From assembly GCF_029227915.1 (NCBI RefSeq), contig NC_079875.1, positions 6,386,001-6,450,000 on the forward strand: DNA of 64,000 nt, read 5' to 3'. Both the position numbers and the translations under genes were made by a program. The stretch's first letter is position 1; each line of letters starts with the position of its first letter. This stretch comes from Hydractinia symbiolongicarpus. Its lineage: Eukaryota > Cnidaria > Hydrozoa > Anthoathecata > Hydractiniidae. The notes below the pieces were generated by a model. It was not told where the DNA came from. It saw only the letters and a program-made list of their open reading frames with translations, and made no database searches. Below, in pieces: positions 23,801-36,536 of this stretch.

Positions 23801-26800
23801 GGTAAAGAGAACTGATTATTGATGAAAAGTTGAGCTTAAATTATTCATTATAATGTGAATATAAACTGTGTAAATTTTTAAGCATTGGTTTTCAAGATTC
23901 GTAAGATCAATCGCCACATGTTTGATGTATTTAAGCAGCCATAAAACTGCCACAGTTGTAAACAACCCACAGCAAAAAAGCAAACAAAATAAAAACAAAA
24001 CAAAAATTATCGTTTGCAGAACAAGAATATATACACATGCGTTTTATACCTAATAGTTTTGTGGACAAAATTTGGACAAATTATTACCTCCATATTGTCA
24101 AATTTATTTTTCAGATGTCGCAGTTCATTTTCTAGTTGCCTGTTTTGCTGCTCCAAAGCCATCAAAACTTGACTTTGCTTTTTTATCTCTGAGCTCAACT
24201 GCTCAATATCATGCACCTGATCAGCAGATTTATATTCTTCTTCTGAAAGTAAATGTTGTGTTGCAAGTAGCTCTGTTCTAAGGTGATCTACTTCCAATGA
24301 TGTAGAGCTGAGTTGTTCAATTTTCTCTTTAACACTAGCTTCCAACATCGTATTCTAAAAAAAAGACATTCTTTAATTACCTTATAACAGGCCTGGTCGT
24401 GAGGTTTTCACCTGACGTGCGGTGCATCGGTGCCCGATCATTATTATAAGTTATAACATTATTACTTTCCAATATATTAATATTTATTTATATTCTATAG
24501 AATTTTAAAATGTGAAAGGTTAATTTAAAGGCCAGATTAGCAACACATAGCATTGTAACAATCAAAGAATAATTCTTGAATTCCAAAAAAGCTCCTCGAC
24601 CAACATTGTAGAGAAGCCTCAAGAACATTGCCAACATTAGGAAAAGATCTTTACCTGGGATTTAAGTGTTTCGATAACATTTTCCAGCTGAACAACTTTA
24701 CTTTCTTTTTCAACTGTATCACCTTTTATGTCATGTATTTGTTGCTGTAGTTGATCTCGTTCATTTGATACACGATCCAATTGGGGTTTGGTTGCTTCTA
24801 AAATTTCTTCAAGTTGCACCATCTGGTTGAAAAAAGGAAGGAGGAATTAATAATGCTCCACAATTTTCTCTTGAGACGTTGTTTTAGAACTAGATAGTAA
24901 CTACACATTTTTATTTTATATTAGTATTTTCTCTTTTACCTGTCTCTTTCAGTTATTATTTTAAACCAGTTTATGCCAAAATAAATATTACAGAAATGTC
25001 AGGTAGAAGACCTGAATAATATTTATATTGATTCATTAAAATTATCAATAGAAATCAATAGAAATTATACTGAAATATTGCTGAGTTTATCTTAATATAA
25101 ACAAGATAAAAATAAACCCCCAAAATATTACGCAATATGAAATTTCTTTTATCCATTAAATTGATGAAAAAAGCAGTTCTATGCAAGACCTTGTGCCTAG
25201 ATGCTTCTGCTGCCTTTTCACTTTCTCTTAACATTTTTCGTTTCTTTTCCAACTCCTCAGACAGTTTAATAGATGATGACTTCTCTGTGGCAGATTTTTC
25301 TTGTTCATGAAGCAAGTCTTGTTTTAATCGCATAATTTCAGCATCCTTTACAGCTAAGTCACGCTTTGTTTTTCCAAGTTCGGCATCCACGGTTTTCACA
25401 TCTGCGGTTACACTCATTAAATTTTCTAGACAAATACACAAGATTAATGAAAAAATGATAATGTGCTGCAATACAGTCTTGGGTAGAATGTTATGGGTTT
25501 TTTCCTCTACATAATATACTACAATCTTGTTTTAAATAATATTAAAAAACAGGCCGAAATTCAAACAACCTGCCAAATTTCAATATTATACATAAAAGTT
25601 CACAAATGGATTCACTGGATCCAAAACATTAAACAATACTAATTATTGCTGACATCAGCACATGCCATTTTCTTATCTTTAATAATCTGTAGAAACCTAT
25701 ATTATCTATCAGGGAATGCAATATTTTCCTAAAAACATGAAAGACATACTCTGGGTTGGTGATGAATGAAAAGGAAATAGTCATGGTTAAAGATGTATTT
25801 GGGATAGTAAGTGCAACGTAGAGAATCTTTCACACATAAATCAGTTCTACTGCTCATTTTCAAAACGTGAGAGTAGTATATGTTCATTTTCACCTTAGCT
25901 GTGAAAGCACTGACTCTTACTAAAAACATTAAAAACACTAAGAGGAATGTTTAAATGTTATTTCCATGGTAGCTCCACATGAAAGGAACAAGTCAGTGCA
26001 ATTTCTGACTTTGACAAGAAAATATTTTAAAGCTTAATTATTTATGTTTAACAAGAAATACATGCAAAAAACTTTGGTCTCATATTGGTCCTAGTTCCTT
26101 TCAGTGCTTGGTTGAAAGTAGGCATATACTGTTGGTATGAAACATTTGTTGAGGAAAGTCCATGGTTTTAGTTAATACCCTAGCATGTGGAGATGGTAAA
26201 CAACATTTAAAAGTACTTCCAGAGCTAATGTTTGTTCTTGAGACAAAAGAAAAACATTTGTTACTTTGGTGTCTGCTATTAAAAAAACAGCATATAAATT
26301 TACCACCTAGTTTTTAAAGTGATTTACTTATTTTTTGTTGGTATCCTCTGGACATCAACAATGCGTTACCAAGATATTCAAACAAAAAAAGATTCATTAT
26401 GTGTAAATTAAGACTATGAGCTTGCACTGGAAAGATTTAAAAAATTATTTTTTATTTTTACTCCCGCAATCAAAATGAAACAAGCACCCTTTCTCAAAGT
26501 CATGCAAAAAGACAAATTCAAATAAAACACAAGGTAATCACTTTTACAATTAGAGGAAAGGTATTTAAGCAAGGAAGAGGATTTTTATTAAATGGGAGTC
26601 ATAAATTAAAAGGCAGGGAGGAGGGGTTAATAAATCAATTTAGGATATTTACATTACATAGGAGAAGAAATGTAAAGTATAAATAATAATCAGAAACACA
26701 CCACGAAGCATTGACAATTCTGCTGTTTTTTTAACAAAAGATTCCTTTGAACGATGCAACTCTTTTTTTAAGTCCTCTATTTCATCTCTTGAAGATTCCA

Positions 26801-29800
26801 AATCCTCTATGGTTTTTTGTGTTTGCATGTATGCATTTTTCTTTTCTGTCAACAAGTCATCGATTTGTCTAAACATAACAAAAGTTTCTCAAACAGGCTG
26901 TCTTTAATGCATGGTGCATTATTCTATAACCCTCTATAGTTTCAATTTGCACTGTTCTTAATAAAAAGTTCTGCAAAAATTTGTGGTAGCTTGGAAACTT
27001 ACTACGTTAAGGAATACAAAAATTTTGTAAGCTTTAAAGAATTGCTACCTCTGCAAAGCAGCCTGTATGACTTGTAGTTCACTCTCTTTTTTATGAAAAG
27101 CATCATTTGCATCTTCTAATTGTCTTTTTAGTTTGCGATTTGTACCTTTCAAACTCTACAAAAAACAAAAAGAAACACACTCCTCTTTAAGTAACATCTA
27201 CAAAATTTACGTAACAAAAATTTCCATGAATAAGATACATTTGGGAGATATTAGCTCATAATTATTGAGTATTTTTGGGGGGAATGTACACATATAAAAA
27301 GGTATCCTCAGAGTGACTGACATCTGTTGACTCATTTGCGTAGATCATCAAGTTGCAGTGGTCAGTTTATACATTCAACAGTATTTTATAATAATAAAAG
27401 GAATTCCTTACCTCTGTTATAGGTGGGACATCAGACTCTAAAATGTTTGATAGTTCTAATTTTTCATGCACCAATTTGTATTGTCGAAATAATTTTTGTA
27501 GTAAATCTTTGCCAGAGGTGCCTGGATGATAAATTCCTTCACTTGATAAGGAATCAATGATTTCTGGTACTTCCTAAATTGTAATTTTTAAAATTAAATT
27601 AAACTTCTGAGCATTGTGTGGTTTTTCCCTTAATATTTAGTAAAAAAATTATGACAACATTAAAGTGATATATTTTTCGAAATTTAATATCTAAGGCAAG
27701 TGTAAAGGAAAGTGCGCATGATTTTTATAATCCATATATCATCTCTAAATAACATTTTCATAACCTGATATGTAGATATTTTGGAAGCTCTTATTTTTCT
27801 CAATTGAGTGATATAATTTTTTTGGAAAAATATCAAAGTAGTTTAAGGTTTAGGTGTATGCAAAATTTACCCCAGTCTCTCCTAACTGATGTTTTTCTTA
27901 CAAAACGGCTTGATTTTTTTTCAAAATTTTTTGACCATTCTTCCCAGCTGGGCTGTATCTTAAAAGGGTTTTTACTATTTTGTTTAAAATATAGTTTTCT
28001 TACTATTTCATATTTTTCCTTTTTCAACTTGTTTTCTTTCACATAGACGGCTGTAAACAAATTTAAACACGTTTTGTAAGAGAAAGTTCAGATGTAGATA
28101 CCATTTTATCAAAAAATAAACACTGAGAAAAAGAGCTTTAAAGTTTTGAAGTTTTTACTCACATGCGGCATTGAAATTACACTTGACAGGTTTTCCATTT
28201 TTAAAGCGTGATATATTTCTCTTTGGAAAGTGAGAAAAATATCAGTTCTCCAAAATTTTTTTTTGTTTTGAAGGAAATATGCACATGTGAGCACATATGA
28301 CACAGAAAAAGTGTTACAAAGATCATCACAGCGTAAACATAAACAAACAAAATAAACAGAGATCCAGATGAAATTTTTGAAAAAAAAATTCATAATTAAA
28401 AAGTTTAGTATATTTTGCCCTGATTTCACGAAAAAAAAAACGAAAAAAAATCATTTTTTTCCTTTACACTCGCCTTAACTTGACAAGACAAGAACATTTA
28501 TTTTCATTGATTAAATATGTTAATTTTGGCTGCACACTCTTTCAGACAAATCCAACAAATATAATCAATATCAAAAAATCATTAACAAACTGTTATGCTG
28601 TTTATGTCTTTCAAGATATTTTCTGACTCTCTTTCTTGTCGTGCAGTTATATCTTCTAACGATTTCTGCAGTGTTTTACGATCTGACTTTACGTCTTGTA
28701 AATCCTTCTCATGTTGCAACTAAAATAAAAGTTAAATGATAAATGCAACATATTCCAGATTTTAACATAATTTTTTTGTTTTGATTTGCAAGGAAACAGT
28801 TTCAAACTTTATCATCACAAGTTTAAAAAGGTTAAGAGCAGACTTTATTTAAAAGTCAAATTTAAGAGTCAGTAGTATTTGGGCAACAAAAGAGGTTTGG
28901 TACTGTTTAATTAGAACCTTATTTTGAAAGGCTATTCATATTTTGTTTGTTCATTCCAGGAGTTTTTATTTTCTTTATTATGGTATAGTTGAGTATGATC
29001 AGTAGGGTGTTTCATAGAAGGGTAGTCCTTAAAGGTTTTGCCTTAATATAAACTATAAACGCCTTGTGGTTTTAACAGGTAAATGCCAAGCAAGTGTCTA
29101 ATTTTTCAGCTTAAAAAATTGTTAAGTAGTTGCTTTAGTTTTTTACTTAGATCTCAGACTCAGCCCTCTGAAACTCACTTACTTATAACAGACATTACAA
29201 ATTTACCGTTAATTGCTGTATTTCATTAAGGAATTTTTTCTGCAACTCTGTTCTCTCCTTCACACCTTCTTCATGCAGTTGTTTCAATCTACATGAGTTT
29301 TCTTCATACTTTTGAAACAATCTTGTGTACTATAGAAAAAATTGAAAAAAAAACTGAGAAAAGATAATATACTATATTATAAAGACTACTAAGGCTGACA
29401 ACCTGTAGCATATATATGACTGTCATGCAAAATGGTACCGCAAGTAGTGAGATGCATGCAATGTGGTACAAAAAGACAGGCAAACTCGTGGATTTTTCCA
29501 CAGACCACTGACAAATGTAAAAAAATAATTCAAGCATGCCATTAGAGAAGAGAAGTTGAAAGTTTTAGAATTTTGGTTACCTGGCAATACCAGAATTGTA
29601 AAACTAAATCATCTTTCTTTGGTGCAAGGAAATCCATTATGTTAAGAATTTCAATAAATTTATTGATACACCAACTAACATGAAAAGGTTTTCAATTTGT
29701 TCAAAGATCTCAACTGCATTTTAAAGACTTTAGTTTATTTAAACAGACTTTTTACAAGGCATTGAAACAGAGTTCATGTTTTGGCACAGTTTATATAAAA

Positions 29801-32800
29801 ATTTAATAATCCTAGTGTTACTATATAATATACATCAATCATATTGATATCAATAGTATCATTAATAAGTAAAAATAATGTTATAGCAGAAGATTTATAT
29901 GCCCAAAAGAATGAGTTAACTTCTTGAAGAACTACTAACTTATCACAGTATATAAGACTAGTTATTATTACCTTCATACTGATTTCATTTTTGTCCTCCT
30001 TTTTAATTTCATACAACTCTTCTTCTAGGTCAGACTTTTGCTTTGTTAGTCGAATCATTGTTTGTATTGTGGAGAGTTTTTCCTTTCGTTCGTTCAATCG
30101 TTCTTGCTCACTTGATTCCAAAATTTGACGGACATTCATAAGTTCAGCCTAAAGTCAAACAAGACTTGCAAATTATAGCAAAATTATTGTCACATTGAGA
30201 CAAGAACAGAATTCGGAAATATGTCAGTTACAGAATTTACAGCAAACATTATTCAAACAAACAACAAAGCTACAAGAACAAAAGAAAGATGCAAAGACTA
30301 GAATAAATGAAAAAATATATCAATATCTTGAAACATGTTAGTAAAAAGAAAACACAGCAAAAGGATAAAACAGATGCATCGAAAATGAGTACATCTTTAT
30401 TTACATAAGAATAATGATGGAAAAAATTCTAAATTTCAAAACATTTTTAAAAACCTCTATTTATAAACTTTCTTAAAGGAGTTCCCTAGATATTTTAAAA
30501 ATGTAACCAAACTTGCATGATTGTTCTATTGTTTGCAGAAAGCAGATTTTTGATTTTTTTGTTAAACCTTTTTTGAAAACTACATATAAAACACAAATTC
30601 AAATTTTTTGGAAGAATGTAAACATTATTTTTAAGTAGTAGCAACCAAAACACTTACGCGCATATTAGATAACTGTTTTAATTTTGGGTCATCATCTGAT
30701 TTAGTAGAATTGCTATCATGTGCCATAGAGTCATTCCATTCATCAATTTGTTTTTTCAGATCTGCATTCTGAAAAAAATCATTAATTTATTCTTTATTTT
30801 GTGTCAGCATCTGATATACATTTTTATTATGCAGGCCTTTTTTATCAGAGGCGTGTAATAGCACAAATTGAAGCACATGCACAAGTTAAAACAAATGCGG
30901 AAATTGAGACACATGCGGCAGTTGAGACACATGCCGCAGTTGAGACACAAGCCGAAGTTAAGGCGCATCCAAAAACACACCAAAATATGTGACACATGCT
31001 TTTTGCCTAACATGTGGCAGTATTTTTCAGTAAAAACTTATCGATGACAAATATTGAATAAAATATTTTGAAACAGAACTTTTTATTTTCTAAAACAAGA
31101 CTATAGTTATTTATTTTAAAAACCTCCGTAGTTAATCGTCGGCATTCATCTTGCATCTTATTCTGATATTCAAGTTTTCTCAGATCTTCTTTTTCCAACA
31201 TTTTCCGATTTTGTTTTTGTAATTGCAAAATTTGAGAAGTGTAAGATTTATCTCTTGTCACAGACTCTTGATCTTGTAATCCAACCTTATCTTCCAAATC
31301 TTCTATGATACCTGAAGTTGCGAGGATAAAAAATATTATCAAAAAGTTAATCACACTTAAATACTCATAAGGAGGTATAAAATAACATACCTTCATATCT
31401 CCTTAATTTTTCTTTTAATGGTTCAACTTCAGCTTCTAAAGTTCTAGCTTTTGCTTGCACTTGTTCTAAATTTACTTTTAGTGCTTCCTACAAAGAAAAG
31501 TAAATATTTAAATTTGAGTGTCTTATAGCAGCCTACCAGGTTTCACTAGAAATGATGTACAATCGCACATGCATCTGCCCACACACACCATATTTTGTTT
31601 TAGTGTACAATAACTCACACATTGCACAGCAAAATATTCTGAAATTAGCTATAGCTTAAGCTCTATCGATGAAGCTTGGCAAGATTATATAATAGCATGA
31701 AGAAGAATGAAAAGCACATAATTCTGAGATTGGGTTGCACAAAATTTATCTAGTTAAACGGGTCCTGCCTTGAACAACTAAAAAAAATTGGCGTCACCCT
31801 TAGTGTTTTAATTTGTTATAAATTTAGCCTAAAGTTGTCCTTACAGTACTGGAATCAGGACAGCTAACATCATGGACCGTGTATCATGCGTGTCGCGCAC
31901 GATTCACGATGCTGTTGCGATAGTAAAATTTCTGGTGGCATCGACTTTCATGATGCATTGTGACTTTCGTGATCCATATTGCGACCGTCATGATACATCT
32001 TTAAACATTATAAAAATCACGTAACTAATGTCATGAGAGAATAGCGCAATTAAATATGAATAATTGTTTTTTGTTTTTTTTAAATCAAAAATATGTTGTT
32101 GTTGTAAGCTTTTTTCTTGTTTAGACTTATTTAGTTGTTCTACAGGCCCGCCCGACCCTAACTTTCACAATAAAAAAATAATAAAATATCAACAAACAAA
32201 CATTTTCTTATCCCATCCCATGAAAAAAAAGATTATGAATGTCGTAACACCCTCTTTCGTTATGATTAATATATGTTCAAAATTACGCTGCTTGCTAAAA
32301 TCTTAAATTTCTAAGTCAATATCATTTCGTAAAAATAATTAATATCATTAAATCTTTTTCAATGATATTAGAATAATAATTAAAACAACGTAAAATATGC
32401 ATGTCTTAACACCCTCCTCTGTTATGAAATAAATAAATAATTTTAATGTCACGAAAGACCTAAATATTGTCAACTAAACTATAGTCCGTGAAACTTTTTT
32501 GCACTTAAATATTAATTTTCTGATAAGACTGCACAAAAATCATTAAAAGAACACTTGTCTTTTTATTAAAATAAATTTATTATTTTAAATGGGAAAATAA
32601 TAACTTGCTGTATAAATTTCGAAACATCCTAAGTACAATCTGCTGTATATCTTTTAAAACAACGCAGGTATATTCTGTTTAACTTTCAAAACAGCACAAG
32701 AATAATTCTTGTTGTACAGCTTTCAAAACAATACAAAAAAAACTTGCTGCATAACTTTTGAAAACAAGTTTTTTAACATGCAAGTATTTTTACATTGTGA

Positions 32801-34234
32801 CTATCACGAAGCTCTTCGTTAACATTTTTTCTATCGCAATGGTCACAATAGGATCGCGGATCGTTCATGTCGCGCATGATACGCGCTCACTATGTAAGGT
32901 GTTCTGATTCCAGTACTGTATTTTGTTTTATATTTTAAACAATTTTTCACTTATTAAAACTTTTGTGACCAAATAAGTGCACGTTTTGTAAAACTGCATA
33001 ATCAATTCTGAAAAAAATTTCTGTTGTAAAAGACTAAAATTTGTGGCATTTTACCAAAAATAAAATGTAATTTTTTTATCTTGTTCCTATTTTTCAGACA
33101 TTTTTACAGCCTAAATCTTCTTATAAAACTTTTCTTATAAAAAAAGGCAAAGTTGGAATCTCGACTGAAGCAGGTCGTACTTGTTGTGGCAAAGTCAAGT
33201 CAGTCACCATACTTGTGTTTTCATGATATACAAGATTTGAATAAGAAGGTCACGAATTTGCAAATCAAAATGCTGTCTCAGTAAAAAATATTAAAATTGA
33301 GAATTCCATTATTTGTGTTATACATATTTCTGTAATGGTTGTTGCAACAGAATAACCATTACAGGGGCTACGAAACGATTAAAATGCACACATTCCGTAT
33401 ATCCTGCGCACATATTAAAAATCCTGCAAACGCGTTTTGCGCAATTAACAGACAAGTGCACTTTGCTCGCTATTATTTTTTTTCGAAAAGTATATTACAA
33501 AGAAATATTTCAGCAAGACTCATTCTGGATGAAAACATGACCAAGGCTGGAAAAGATAAAAATTCTAGATATATCTATATGTTCAAGTCTGTATATTACA
33601 TACATGCCGGAAAAAAAGCCATTTTTGTTTTTCGCAGCCATCAGTTTGACTTTTGTGTAAGTCACGAAAGTCAAAAACCAACAGCCGTTCTGTGGCCCCT
33701 TTAATAAGAGACAAATGACTAGATTTTTTTTTTCTCTAATTACCGTCAGCAAATGTCTGCAACTTGACTTTATTTCTAATTGGAACCCTGACATGTATAA
33801 TATAAATTTAGATAAATAGAAATAGTTACCATTTCTTTCATCTTTTGGTGATTTTCCTTAGCAGCCTTCTGGCGTTTTTCTCTAATAGCATCAATAACAG
33901 CAAACCATTTCTTTCCAGATGCTGGAGATATTCTTCCAGCACCAGGTGTTCTCCTACCCGAAGTTCGACTGATTGATCTTTCATCACCGTCATCAATACT
34001 TTGATTTTCAAAATATGCACTGTCAACAGATATCCGACCATTATTTAACCATTGTTTTGTACTCGCATTCATTGTTGAATACTTACTAATGCTTACTGAA
34101 GGTATGGTGGGTAGTTTACGTAATCCAGATCCAAAATTTTTTAATGTTTTAAATGACTTATTTTTGGGATTTTGTGGATAAATGTTTTCGTTAGCGTAAT
34201 AATCCTTCTGCTCAGCATGGGTTATTTGTTCCAT
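14890..34234 (-). CDS. Large coiled-coil protein, 25 exons (about 1,372 residues)
   Basis: Minus-strand exons, all with GT donors, AG acceptors and continuous phase: 34234-33830, 31487-31391, 31311-31124, 30768-30658, 30148-29972, 29329-29207, 28719-28591, 27573-27412, 27155-27049, 26868-26702, 25425-25190, 24822-24655, 24354-24088, 23491-23246, 22583-22302, 21622-21395, 20540-20358, 18597-18568 (10 codons), 18117-17955, 16804-16657, 16361-16233, 16140-16038, 15865-15701, 15203-15146, and a tentative last exon 14936-14890 with TAA. Residues 1-135 are Ser/Arg/Thr-rich and unstructured, ending in a basic helix (KKWFAVIDAIREKRQKAA). The remainder is nearly continuous heptad coiled coil rich in Glu, Lys, Leu and Gln. 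The break at residues 956-1031 is acidic, with DDFVILDDVEPY. This architecture fits centrosomal, ciliary or golgin-type scaffolds, but I recognise no family-specific domain. The frame stays open upstream of the ATG to an acceptor at 34268, so an extra 5' exon is possible. Confidence 0.8.
16411..16664. repeat. Diverged 127-bp tandem duplication spanning a splice donor
   Basis: Copy 1 (16411-16537) and copy 2 (16538-16664) share aligned blocks: AACAAAAA-GGGAAA, CCAAACTTGTC, CTTTATAGCA-GGTAAA, GACGATCTA, ATGCTTT and ACGAACCTTGATAA. On the minus strand copy 2 contains the real donor ending exon 16804-16657 (TTATCAAG, then GTTCGT). Copy 1 carries the same donor sequence inside the intron. Confidence 0.8.
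17237..17331 (+). repeat. 18-bp minisatellite in a coiled-coil-gene intron
   Basis: About five copies of GGCGGTGGTTTATTAGAG with single-base variants. It lies in the intron between exons 18117-17955 and 16804-16657. The unit is G-rich compared with its surroundings. Confidence 0.8.
17785..17852 (+). repeat. Short ATGACGTTAAA tandem repeat
   Basis: Four to five imperfect copies of a 10-16-base unit built on GACGTTAAA, in the intron left of exon 18117-17955. Confidence 0.55.
18700..18965 (-). mobile_element. SINE-like element with (AAAT)n tail, minus strand
   Basis: On the minus strand a B-box-like GGATTCGAACC (about 18946-18956) opens the unit. The 3' end at 18702-18735 is a tetranucleotide tail of AAATAAAT type after CAGCCTGTATAAATATT. 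A retroposed SINE is likely. The A box is not clear, so the 5' end is uncertain. Confidence 0.45.
19010..19950 (+). repeat. Two dispersed-repeat copies flanking diverged duplicated DNA
   Basis: AATAGCCGTATGTCTGTCCGCGAAAG at about 19020 and a fuller copy at 19825-19950 (TAATAGCCGTATTCCGTCTG, then GTGGATTTTTCCACG at 19919-19935) belong to the family seen at 13535. Between them, 19245-19345 and 19410-19565 are diverged copies of one block (CTGTACTAAG, CAGCCC or TAGCCC, and ATTAATTTTT(T/G)(A)AACTTTC). This is intron sequence of the coiled-coil gene. Confidence 0.5.
29355..29515 (+). repeat. Diverged copy of the GTGGATTTTTCCACG repeat
   Basis: It contains AAAAAGACAGGCAAACTCGTG followed by GATTTTTCCACAG at about 29490-29503, preceded by TATTATAAAGACTACTAAGG. 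It resembles the 19825-19950 family copy and lies in an intron of the coiled-coil gene. Confidence 0.45.
30869..30975 (+). repeat. 18-bp minisatellite (GAGACACATGCGGCAGTT)
   Basis: About six copies of an 18-base unit with variants. Because the unit is a multiple of three it stays open and reads as ETHAAV repeats on the plus strand. It is an intron of the coiled-coil gene and not a protein-coding gene. Confidence 0.75.
31842..32920. mobile_element. Non-autonomous DNA transposon, TA target duplication, long terminal inverted repeats
   Basis: The element 31844-32918 (1,075 bases) is flanked by TA on both sides. The left end begins CAGTACTGGAATCAGGACA; the right end, reversed, begins CAGTACTGGAATCAGAACA. 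Similarity continues imperfectly for about 90 bases (TATCATGCGTGTCGCGCA against TATCATGCGCGACATGAA) to a shared GCGATAG. The interior is AT-rich with no transposase frame. TA duplication fits the Tc1/mariner superfamily. It sits in intron 1 of the coiled-coil gene. Confidence 0.82.
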
Positions 34235-36536
34235 GCAGCTTCTAATCAGTAAATAATAGTTGGTATTCTAAAAATAGAAAAGTCAGTTATCATCACCACA
34301 TGTACAGCTATGTAGTGTACTTTAGCAGGCTCCTAGAAAACAAAAAAATTTTTGGTAGCAATGATATGTTTACCATGTCTGGCTCAGGGGCAAAGAATAT
34401 TTCAAAATAAACTGTTTAATAAGTCTTCTCAAAAAGTAATTTTTGAGACGTAAAATAAAAAAATAAAAACTGATTTTTTTTTTCACAGTAAAAACATTTA
34501 TTTGTAACTGTAACAAAAGGACTAAAAAATAGGAAGGTCACAAAGCTATGAACCATATTACAAAAGTACTTGTTTCTTATTGCAGCAATCCAAGACTTGG
34601 GTTTGGCCTGGATGCTGGATCTTACAAGAAGGCTAGACACAAAATAGTAATGTTTCCCTTTGTCCACCAGGTCAACCATAAAGAGTTTTAACCTTACAGT
34701 TACATTTTTTATAGTAGACTTTTTCATGTATATGTATATAGATAATAGCATAGATAAAGACATGTATATTGCTGATTTTTTTTATTGTGAACGTTTATAT
34801 GGTGGTCACATAAGACTGTGATATTCTTAACAAGGTAAAGATCAGAAAAATAAAAACAAACCAAGCAACGTTCTGATAATCTGATTTCAAAAGGTGAAAG
34901 GTTTAAAAATTAGGAGCTGGTATTTGATCTAGAAAAGAGAAAAAACACAGCGTATTAGTCGATAAGGCCTGTGTAAGAATCCACTCAAGCAGATAAATAG
35001 GTTGTTTTAAGGTGTTTTGCAGAAGTCAACATTTACATAATGCATTTACATAATTTTTCTGTTGCCTATAATGTGCAGAGATTGACACACAGACCAGAAT
35101 AATGTATAGGATCATATGTTTTTATCAAACACATAAGGAGATATAAGGACAGCAGCCAATTCCTTTAGTACAAAAAAATATTTCTTTAGAAATTTGTATA
35201 ACTGTTGCCTTCATCATATAGATCTTGAATTGCTGATCAAGAAAATGTATAGGATCATGTACTTTTGACGAACAATTACAGAGATATTGGGGTTAACAGT
35301 TTTTTTGATGACATCATCAACCTGTTCATTCCAAAACTGATTTGGATATCCCAGATTCAGAAAACTTACCCAAATTGGTCCCAGGTGATCCCTAGTTACC
35401 CATGCAGTAAAAAATGGCTGACGTCACTACCTTGTTTCCAAGTTATTTGACCTCAATGTTTTAAGTGCATTGTAATTGCTTGTTTAATTTAATTAAAGAT
35501 ATTGTAAAATTAGCATTATTGATGTCCCAACATTAAATTCACCGATTAACATTTGAGACATAACTTTTTCAGCCAGATCAAAGGAAAATTACCACATCCA
35601 TTTTGCCTGTTACAGACACACACACACTCTCTGTATTATTATATAGATGTGCAGTTTTATTTAAAAAACTAGAATTTAGCAAAAAGTATAACTATCAACC
35701 GAAACGCCATTGCAGTTTAATTTATACATGTGTCAATTCCATGATGTGTTTATTCCAATGAGAAACCCACTAAAATTTTTCTAAATGCTACTAAATAATT
35801 AAAATGGTTGAAATATTTGCAGAATTTGTCTCTGATGTAACTAACAGTTGCTTCGAACATCGCCATGATCTTTGTCTGTTGGTCAAAAATTAGATTTAAC
35901 AAAAGGAAAACTTGGTGGAGCGAATTAACAAAGAGGATCTATGGAAATAAAAATTTTGTCTCAAAAGTATTCTTTAACCCATTTGGTTTTATAGTAATAT
36001 AGGTTTGTTATGTATTTAATGCATGATTAAAAAGAGAACAATATATTGGAAATCTTAACACTTACCTGGCCAATCATCAGACAATGACAAATGGGTGGCC
36101 ATGGGTCTCAAAACTGAATCACCCAATCTATGGACGCACATTTCTAATCTTAGAACACTTGTGAGGAACAAAAAGAAAAGGAAACTTTTAGAATGTACTA
36201 GCTCTTAAATATATATAACATTTAATTGAAACTTTTCATGCACAATGAATCAGAAGACTAAAATATTATATCTGGTGTATGGTAATGCATAACTATAGCT
36301 CAGTACAAAAGAAATTTAAAATATTTAACCATCTTATTGGTTAGCTTCATATAAATTATCTGATGAATTGAATCATCTGATTGGTAGTCAAATCAAAACT
36401 TAAGAATAATTATGATAAGAACCTTTAAACATTTTATTTTTAAAATTTAGCTACTATAACCTATAAATGTTAAATATATATATAATACATCATGATAGCT
36501 TGGATTTTTTATGGTGTCCAATGATCGACCTGTCCA
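34235..36536. other. Non-coding stretch upstream of the coiled-coil gene
   Basis: The right part of the coiled-coil gene's 5' region has an acceptor-like TTTTTAG at 34268-34274 (minus) just upstream of the ATG. AATGTATAGGATCAT occurs at about 35101 and again at about 35246, suggesting repeats. No convincing gene was found; the frame at 34416-34763 is rejected. Confidence 0.45.

Noticed and set aside
29579-29638. Extra coiled-coil-gene exon reading MDFLAPKKDDLVLQFWYCQ before a GTAACC donor
   Set aside because: It would keep the phase, but there is no convincing acceptor and it is not coiled coil. It was left out of the model.
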